This document shows positions 59,140-64,000 of a stretch of DNA of 64,000 nt, in pieces. The DNA is from an uncultured Treponema sp. (lineage in GTDB: Bacteria; Spirochaetota; Spirochaetia; Treponematales; Treponemataceae). The DNA lies in assembly GCA_937877535.1 (NCBI GenBank), contig CALFJF010000005.1, positions 7,724 to 71,723 on the forward strand, given 5' to 3'. Every line of letters begins with the position of its first letter. The first letter of the stretch is position 1. The notes beneath the pieces were generated by a model. That model searched no databases and had not been told where the DNA came from. It saw only the letters and a program-made list of their open reading frames with translations. The position numbers and the translations under genes are program-made.

Positions 59140-59170
59140 AAAAAAAGCCCCGCATTAAACGGAGCTTTTT
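59140..59170 (-). terminator. Intrinsic terminator after the sigma factor gene
   Basis: Minus strand AAAAAGCTCCG pairs with CGGGGCTTTTT around a 7-nt loop (TTTAATG), one bulge or mismatch, ending in seven T. Lies 8 nt after the stop. Confidence 0.8.
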
Positions 59171-59177
59171 GATTTTT

Positions 59178-59990
59178 TCAGACTGCGCAAGCGAGTTTGA
59201 GTCGTTTTACCGCCCGCATTTCCATTTGCCTCACGGTTTCTGCTGAAACGCCAAGCGATTCGGAGATTTCGCGGAGCGTTGCAGAGCGTTGATGGCGGGC
59301 AAAATTGTACCGCCCAAAAATCACAATGCGCTCTTTTTCTGGAAGAATCTTGAGCAAATCTGCCACGTCGATTCTCGCTTCCTTTTCAAGATACTCGCGC
59401 TCAGGATTGAACGTCATGTCGGGAAGCAACTCGCCGAGCGTTTCCGTTCCGTCGTCGGAACACAAAACGTCCATGCTCGTGTACGAAAAATCGCACGACA
59501 CGGCAGATTTAATTTCCTCTTTTGGCAACTCAAGGAAAGCAGCGATTTCTTCCGCCGTCGGTTCTCGTCCAAAACTTTTTCTAAGTTCCGATTTTGCGCC
59601 CTCGATTTGCCTCAAAAGTTCCTCTTTTCTATGCGGAATTTCAATCATTCCAGTCTTATTGTGTACGAATCTAAGCATATACTGGAAAATCCAAGCATAC
59701 GCATACGTTGAAAATTTGGTGCTAAACGAATAATGATATTTTTTTGCCGCAGTCATAAGCCCCAAATTTCCTTCTTGAATCAAATCCATCGCGGAGAATT
59801 TTGTGGACGTTCCGAATTTTTTTGCAATGCTTACCACAAGCCGAAGGTTTGCGTTCACCAGTTTTTTGAATGCCACATTGTCCCCGTCTTCGATTTTCCG
59901 TGAAAGTTCTTCCTCCTCTTGCGCAGAAAGCAACTTGTAACGCTGAATGTCATGCAAATATGCCAGATAGAGTTCTTTTTCGTTTTTCAT
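59178..59990 (-). CDS. RNA polymerase sigma-70 family factor (RpoD-like, no region 1.1)
   Basis: A 270-residue sigma factor. Region 1.2 (ELYLAYLHDIQRYKLLSAQE), region 2.1-2.2 (NANLRLVVSIAKKF; FSAMDLIQEGNLGLMTAAKK), 2.3-2.4 (FSTYAYAWIFQYMLRFVHNK), region 3 (GREPTAEEIAAFLELPKEEI) and region 4 with a helix-turn-helix (ATLREISESLGVSAETVRQM) are all present. Region 1.1 is missing and the size is that of group 2/3 (RpoS- or RpoH-like) alternatives rather than the housekeeping factor. The tail AVKRLKLACAV is short. AGAAGGAG lies upstream of the ATG, after a leader with several stems. Confidence 0.88.
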   Translation of the reverse strand: MKNEKELYLAYLHDIQRYKLLSAQEEEELSRKIEDGDNVAFKKLVNANLRLVVSIAKKFGTSTKFSAMDLIQEGNLGLMTAAKKYHYSFSTKFSTYAYAWIFQYMLRFVHNKTGMIEIPHRKEELLRQIEGAKSELRKSFGREPTAEEIAAFLELPKEEIKSAVSCDFSYTSMDVLCSDDGTETLGELLPDMTFNPEREYLEKEARIDVADLLKILPEKERIVIFGRYNFARHQRSATLREISESLGVSAETVRQMEMRAVKRLKLACAV

Positions 59991-60008
59991 AGTAAACTCC
60001 TTCTAAAA

Positions 60009-60095
60009 ACGGCTAAAGTCGCCGCGTGATTTTTTAGGAAACGAGCCTTTCGCCAACGACGTTTTAGGCTTTTGCGTACTGTTTTTCGCGTTTCC
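60009..60095 (-). promoter_or_regulatory. Possible structured 5' leader of the sigma factor gene
   Basis: Nested inverted repeats: GGAAACG (60037-60043) with CGTTTCC (60089-60095); AGCCT (60044-60048) with AGGCT (60066-60070); and CGGC/GCCG around a 7-nt loop (about 60010-60024). On the minus strand the last is followed by TTTTTAGAAGGAG, so it sits next to the ribosome binding site. Could be a regulatory leader or a small RNA; no known family recognised. The remaining part of 60096-60323 is AT-rich with a duplicated GTATGATTTTTT and no gene. Confidence 0.35.
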
Positions 60096-60323
60096 TTGAA
60101 CAACAAAGCGATGTCAAATACGTTGCAAATTTTATGCCAACTTTTTGAAAATCAAAAAAATGCAGAAAAAGCGCAAAAATGATAACGCGCTGCCGTTTTC
60201 TTTCAACGTTTTTGAAGGATTTTGAAGATTTTTTTTATTTGTATCGATTCGTCAAAATAAAAACGAAAAATGGTATGATTTTTTTGACAGTTTGATAAAA
60301 ATGAACAGTATGATTTTTTATAA

Positions 60324-60357
60324 CAAAAAAAATCCTCCCGCCGTTTTTGACGGGAGG
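60324..60357 (-). terminator. Intrinsic terminator after asnA
   Basis: Stem CCTCCCG (60334-60340) with CGGGAGG (60351-60357) extended by a C-G/G-C pair, loop of ten, followed on the minus strand by ATTTTTTTT. Lies 7 nt beyond the asnA stop. Confidence 0.9.
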
Positions 60358-60364
60358 CTCGGTT

Positions 60365-61402
60365 TTAGAGCAAATTGATTCCGTGCTTTTTACATTCGGC
60401 GCGGTCTTCGTCGCTCCACATACTCACTTGGATTTCTCCGATGTGCGCTTTTCTAAGAAGGAACATGCACAGGCGACTTTGCCCGATTCCTCCGCCCATT
60501 GTAAGCGAAAGAGAGCCAGAAAGGAGTTTTTTGTGGAACGGAAGTTCCGCGCGTTCGGTGCAGCCGCGCTCTTCGAGTTGGGCAGAAAGACTTTCTGCGT
60601 TTACACGGATTCCCATTGAAGAAAGTTCAAATGCGTTTTGCAAAATCGGATTCCAGACCAAAAGGTCGCCGTTTAACCCGCGATGACCGTCGCCTGTTTC
60701 GGTAATCCAATCGTCGTAATCAGGCGACCTTCCGTCGTGAATCGTGCCGTCTGGCAGTTTTCCGCCAATTCCGATTAAAAACACTGCTCCAAATTTGCGG
60801 CACACTTCCGCTTCGCGCTCTTTGGGCGAAAGATTCGGGAATTTTTTTTGAAGGTCGTCTGCAAAAATGAATTTGATTTCTTGCGGCAAAAACGGCTTGA
60901 TTTTGTCCCAGCGGTCGTAGATAAAAAATTCCGTGCGCTTTATGCACTTAAAAATTCGAGCCGCAACGTCTTTCAAAAACATGACGGTTCTGTCTTGCTC
61001 TTCAATCGCCATTTCCCAATCCCATTGGTCAACATAAAGCGAGTGAATATTGTCGAGTTCTTCGTCCGCGCGGATTGCGTTCATGTCGGTGTAAATGCCG
61101 AATCCTGGATTTAGATTCATTTCTGTAACTTTGACGCGCTTCCATTTTGCAAGCGAATGGACGATTTCCATTTCGCGCCCGCCCAAATCTTTTACGCCAA
61201 ACGAAACGGGCTTTTCGACTCCGTTCAAATTGTCGTTAAGACCAGTTCCCGCGGGAACAAAAAGCGGGGCTGTAACTCGCGTTAAATTGAGTTCCGTCGA
61301 AAGGTCGTTCTGAAAGAAGTCCTTGATTGCCGCAATCGCGTGCTCCGTTTCGTGCTCGCCGAGTGCGCTTTCGTAAATATCTGGAATAAAAAGTTTTCCC
61401 AT
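60365..61402 (-). CDS. asnA: Aspartate-ammonia ligase (asparagine synthetase A)
   Basis: Makes asparagine from aspartate, ATP and free ammonia; the enzyme resembles class II aminoacyl-tRNA synthetases. 345 residues from ATG 61402, which has GAGGATTCTT upstream (an ATG 17 codons earlier overlaps the promoter). Seen: ALGEHETEHAIAAIKDFFQN (~10-29), LTRVTAPLFVPAGTGLNDNL (~37), MEIVHSLAKWKRV (~77), YTDMNAIRADEELDNIHSLY (~102) with VDQWDWE, and the C-terminal GGGIGQSRLCMFLL (~310). Single-gene transcript with its own promoter and terminator. Confidence 0.95.
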   Translation of the reverse strand: MGKLFIPDIYESALGEHETEHAIAAIKDFFQNDLSTELNLTRVTAPLFVPAGTGLNDNLNGVEKPVSFGVKDLGGREMEIVHSLAKWKRVKVTEMNLNPGFGIYTDMNAIRADEELDNIHSLYVDQWDWEMAIEEQDRTVMFLKDVAARIFKCIKRTEFFIYDRWDKIKPFLPQEIKFIFADDLQKKFPNLSPKEREAEVCRKFGAVFLIGIGGKLPDGTIHDGRSPDYDDWITETGDGHRGLNGDLLVWNPILQNAFELSSMGIRVNAESLSAQLEERGCTERAELPFHKKLLSGSLSLTMGGGIGQSRLCMFLLRKAHIGEIQVSMWSDEDRAECKKHGINLL

Positions 61403-61424
61403 AAGAATCCTCGTAATAAGTACG

Positions 61425-61453
61425 ATTCTAAACTCTTTGAATTCTTTTCTCAA
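61425..61453 (-). promoter_or_regulatory. Promoter of asnA
   Basis: Minus-strand TTGAGA (61448-61453), 17-nt spacer, TAGAAT (61425-61430); 22 nt before the start codon, leaving room for GAGGA. Confidence 0.72.
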
Positions 61454-61587
61454 CGGTTTTATTGCGTTCTAAGCGGAGTTATTTTTGAAATTGCTCGTTC
61501 AAAAAAACTCCAGTTTTCCAAAAAGGCAAAAAATGATACAAATTGAATGAAAAAGCAAAATTTGACCGTTTGGATTTGGAGGAAAAA

Positions 61588-62532
61588 ATGGCAAAATCGA
61601 AAAAAAATCGTGGAAAAAAGACACAAAAGAATCATTTTTTGAAAAATGTAATTTTTATTTTGGCTGTGATTGCGTTTGTTCTTTTGGCGCAGCATTGCAG
61701 GTCAAACGGCACACTGCCAGACGAACTTGCGCAGTTTTTTGATTCAATCACGTCTGTTCAAACGCAAACGCAAAGCGAAAGCACCACGCCTTCTTTTCAG
61801 TCGGAAAATCAAGATGCTTTAGATTTTCCTAAAGGACTTGAAATCCCCGTTTGCGCAGGAAACCACGGCGCAAAAGACCATCAACGGCGCGATTTTTTGT
61901 ATTACTCGCTTTGTTACCGCGAAAGTTACGAGCAAGCGGAATGGTCGGCTTACGTTCTTGATTCTTCAAATTTGGTGAAAAACGCATCTCGTTCAAACGA
62001 TTTTAGGGAAGACCCAGAAATAAAGACAGGTTCTGCGACTCTCAAAGACTACAAAAGTTCTGGCTACGACCGCGGACATTTAACGCCCGCTGCTGACATG
62101 AGTTTTTCTTCGGACGCGATGAGCGAAACGTTTTACATGAGCAATATGAGTCCGCAAGCAGGCGCGTTTAATCGTGGCATTTGGCGACTTTTGGAAGAGC
62201 AAGTTCGAGTTTGGGCGCAAAAATTTTCCCGCGTTTACGTGGTTTCAGGACCGATTCTCGATAAATCGGCAGGAAAATTCAAAAAAATCGGTGCGAGTAA
62301 CGTTTCCGTTCCTGAAAAATATTACAAAGTCGTTCTTGCAAAAAGCGGCAACGACGTGCTCGCGCTGGGATTTATCATTCCGAACGACGAGTGCAAGGGG
62401 AAAAAATTTTGGGATTTTGCCGTGAGCGTTGATGAAGTTGAAAAGGCGACTGCGCTCGATTTTTTTAGTCTCCTCGACGACAAAACGGAAAATGTGGCGG
62501 AATCTTCGTTTGACCTTGCGCTGTGGAAATAG
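61588..62532 (+). CDS. DNA/RNA non-specific endonuclease (NucA type), membrane-anchored or secreted
   Basis: A 314-residue protein with a very basic N-terminus (~1-18), one hydrophobic helix (VIFILAVIAFVLLAQHC, ~20-36, Cys possibly a lipobox), a Thr/Ser/Gln linker (~50-75), and a beta-beta-alpha-metal nuclease domain. Catalytic motif SSGYDRGHLTPAADM (~156-170) has the general-base His; the metal-binding Asn lies in MSNMSPQAGAFNRG (~184). GGAGGAAAAA before the ATG at 61588 fixes the start. It would degrade nucleic acid outside the cytoplasm for nutrition or defence. Followed 54 nt later by glyA. Confidence 0.88.
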   Translation: MAKSKKNRGKKTQKNHFLKNVIFILAVIAFVLLAQHCRSNGTLPDELAQFFDSITSVQTQTQSESTTPSFQSENQDALDFPKGLEIPVCAGNHGAKDHQRRDFLYYSLCYRESYEQAEWSAYVLDSSNLVKNASRSNDFREDPEIKTGSATLKDYKSSGYDRGHLTPAADMSFSSDAMSETFYMSNMSPQAGAFNRGIWRLLEEQVRVWAQKFSRVYVVSGPILDKSAGKFKKIGASNVSVPEKYYKVVLAKSGNDVLALGFIIPNDECKGKKFWDFAVSVDEVEKATALDFFSLLDDKTENVAESSFDLALWK

Positions 62533-62546
62533 AGTCGATTTTTTTG

Positions 62547-62557
62547 TACAATATAAA
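62547..62557 (+). promoter_or_regulatory. Candidate glyA promoter -10 region
   Basis: TACAAT (62547-62552) overlapping TATAAA (62552-62557), with no clear -35. The ATG at 62587 follows with TTTTGGAG at 62573-62580. Confidence 0.4.
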
Positions 62558-62586
62558 AATCTTTTTGAAAACTTTTGGAGAAAATT

Positions 62587-64000
62587 ATGGCTACCCCATT
62601 GGAAAATTATCTTTCGTCTTGCGGCAACAAACCGACTGCCGCCATGTGTGCCTATGTTGCGAATTTGCAGCAGGTTGCATCTGTTAATCCGAACATCGCG
62701 GCTTCGGTCGTAAATGAGATTCAGAATCAGCGAAGCCACCTCAAATTGATTGCTTCTGAAAACTATTGTTCGCTCGCGGTTCAGGCGGCAATGGGAAACT
62801 TGCTCACCGATAAATATGCCGAAGGCTACCCTGAGCATCGCTATTACGGCGGCTGCGTGAATGTCGATTCTGTCGAAAATACGGCGGCGCGCGAGGCGGA
62901 AGCACTGTTCTGTGCGGATTATGCGTACGTGCAGCCGCATTCGGGCGCGGACACCAACTTGGTGGCGTACTGGGCGATTTTGTCCGCAAAGGTGGAAACG
63001 CCGACGCTGGAAGAACTGGGCGTAAAAAGCCTGAACGATTTGACTGATGAGCAGTTTGCTGAACTTCGCAAGCGGTTTGGAAACCAAAAGTTGATGGGCT
63101 TGGACTATTCTTGTGGCGGACACCTGACTCACGGCTACAAGATGAATGTGAGCGCGCGCATGTTTGAAAGTCATCCCTACGGCGTGGACGAAAAAACGGG
63201 CTTGCTCGACTACGACGCGATTGAAAAGCAGGCGCTGGAAGTGCGCCCGCTCATTTTGCTCGCGGGCTATTCTGCCTATCCGCGCAAAATCAATTTTAAG
63301 CGGTTCCGTGAGATTGCCGACAAGTGCGGAGCGGTGCTCATGGTGGATATGGCGCACTTTGCGGGGCTTGTTGCGGGAAAAGTGTTTACGGGCGACTACG
63401 ACCCCGTAAAATGGGCGGACATTGTGACGACCACCACGCACAAAACGCTGCGTGGCCCGCGCGGGGCAATGATTCTCTGCAAAAAAGAATTCGCCGACTA
63501 TGTGAACAAAGGCTGCCCGATGGTGCTTGGCGGTCCGCTTCCGCATGTGATGGCGGCAAAGGCAATCGCGTTCAAAGAAGCGAACACAAAAGAATACCAA
63601 GAATACGCGCAGAATGTCGTCAAAAACGCGCAGGCTCTCGCAAAGGCGTTGCAGGACTTGGGCGTTCGCTTGCAGACTGACGGCACGGACAATCACCTCA
63701 TGCTCGCCGATGTCACTTCTTACGGCTTAACTGGAAAACAGGCAGAGGCCGCGCTCTTTGCATGCGGCGTAACGGCAAACGCAAACGCGCTTCCCTACGA
63801 CAAAAACGGAGCATGGTGGACGAGCGGCTTACGGCTCGGCACTCCCGCGCTCACCACGCTCGGCATGGGCGAAAGCGAGATGAAAGAAGTCGCGTCGATT
63901 ATCGACCAAGTGCTTAAAGGCACAAAGCCCGGCCTCACCAAAGACGGAAAGCCCGCAAAAGGCAAAATCGACCTCGACCCGAGCGTGAAAAAAGCCGCTT
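62587..64000 (+). CDS. glyA: Serine hydroxymethyltransferase, long form, cut by the window edge
   Basis: Interconverts serine and glycine with tetrahydrofolate, the main one-carbon source. 471 codons are present with no stop yet. Seen: LKLIASENYCSLAVQAAMGN (~54-73), DKYAEGYPEHRYYGG (~78), HSGADTNLVAYWA (~119), VDMAHFAGLVAGKVF (~257), the PLP lysine in TTTTHKTLRGPRG (~281) and GLRLGTPALTTLGMG (~417). It is longer than the ~420-residue E. coli type because of an insert at ~132-178 (VETPTLEELGVKSLNDL), a form seen in some spirochaetes and chlamydiae. Codons ending in G/C are more frequent than in most neighbours. The window ends inside the C-terminal tail. Confidence 0.94.
   Translation, partial: MATPLENYLSSCGNKPTAAMCAYVANLQQVASVNPNIAASVVNEIQNQRSHLKLIASENYCSLAVQAAMGNLLTDKYAEGYPEHRYYGGCVNVDSVENTAAREAEALFCADYAYVQPHSGADTNLVAYWAILSAKVETPTLEELGVKSLNDLTDEQFAELRKRFGNQKLMGLDYSCGGHLTHGYKMNVSARMFESHPYGVDEKTGLLDYDAIEKQALEVRPLILLAGYSAYPRKINFKRFREIADKCGAVLMVDMAHFAGLVAGKVFTGDYDPVKWADIVTTTTHKTLRGPRGAMILCKKEFADYVNKGCPMVLGGPLPHVMAAKAIAFKEANTKEYQEYAQNVVKNAQALAKALQDLGVRLQTDGTDNHLMLADVTSYGLTGKQAEAALFACGVTANANALPYDKNGAWWTSGLRLGTPALTTLGMGESEMKEVASIIDQVLKGTKPGLTKDGKPAKGKIDLDPSVKKAA

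Noticed and set aside
60240..60330. A plus-strand TTGACA with downstream TATGAT as a promoter for a small RNA
   Set aside because: Spacing is 19 nt and it runs straight into the asnA terminator; nothing recognisable would be transcribed.
62245..63696. A 483-codon open frame on the minus strand opposite glyA
   Set aside because: It is the complement of glyA, which has all catalytic motifs; the antisense product is Arg/His-rich with no family pattern, and it also crosses the end of the nuclease gene.
1..64000. tRNA, rRNA, tmRNA or prophage genes
   Set aside because: No cloverleaf T-arm patterns with matching acceptor stems, rRNA-like stretches, integrases or phage structural genes were seen by eye; a covariance-model scan would be needed to exclude single tRNAs.

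Overview
The window looks like a chromosomal segment of a treponeme-like spirochaete (phylum Spirochaetota, probably a host-associated Treponema; species not determinable from sequence alone). Reasons: AT-leaning, homopolymer-rich DNA; densely packed genes with short gaps or overlaps; Lpt transport genes; lipoproteins with relaxed lipoboxes; large OmpA-unlike beta-barrel proteins; a 29-residue AURKAIP1/COX24-type ribosomal protein; and a small omega-like RNA polymerase subunit. About 50 protein genes are supported. No rRNA, tRNA, CRISPR array, transposase or prophage was seen.

Layout. 1-2.0 kb: remains of a type I restriction-modification locus, with an intact RhuM-family gene and an hsdM pseudogene that carries an N-terminal deletion and a 50-bp twin-hairpin insertion. 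2.2-9.1 kb (+): dut, lptF, lptG, tgt, a HEAT-repeat exported protein and pncB. 9.2-13.0 kb (-): a DEAH helicase and a CapA-like lipoprotein. 13.2-18.3 kb (+): a protein with a degenerate GHKL-like pattern, a lipoprotein, trmB, ligA and a membrane protein. 18.3-23.7 kb (-): an M23 peptidase, recJ, a pyrimidine nucleoside phosphorylase and recO. 23.85-31.1 kb (+): rpoZ-like, bS22-like, dxs, folP, cdaA-cdaR, acpS, a DUF2225 protein and truA. 31.1-34.0 kb (-): udg-priA. 34.1-39.0 kb (+): a glycosyltransferase and two tandem outer-membrane-barrel candidates. 39.0-44.0 kb (-): a TPP-riboswitch-controlled thiBPQ operon with thiI beyond it. 44.1-47.1 kb (+): an ASKHA-domain protein and rny. 47.3-52.7 kb (+): a five-gene operon pairing a VTC polyphosphate-polymerase-like protein and a DUF4956 membrane protein with two Cthe_2159-like beta-helix surface proteins and a barrel protein. 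52.7-60.0 kb (-): a frameshifted histidine phosphatase, lptB, lptA, lptC, pyrG, tsaD, a divergent polysaccharide deacetylase and a sigma-70 family factor. 60.4-61.4 kb (-): asnA. 61.6-64.0 kb (+): a NucA-type endonuclease and a truncated glyA.

Themes. DNA maintenance (dut, udg, ligA, recJ, recO, priA), tRNA modification (tgt, trmB, truA, tsaD, thiI) and envelope biogenesis (lptFG here, lptBAC 50 kb away) dominate. The most striking observations are: a CTP synthase whose glutaminase nucleophile Cys is Asp (GIDLGMQ), suggesting an ammonia-only enzyme, in a genome that also carries ammonia-dependent asnA; the VTC/DUF4956/beta-helix operon; and at least six genes whose -10 box lies 6-7 nt before the ATG with no Shine-Dalgarno, implying leaderless mRNAs.
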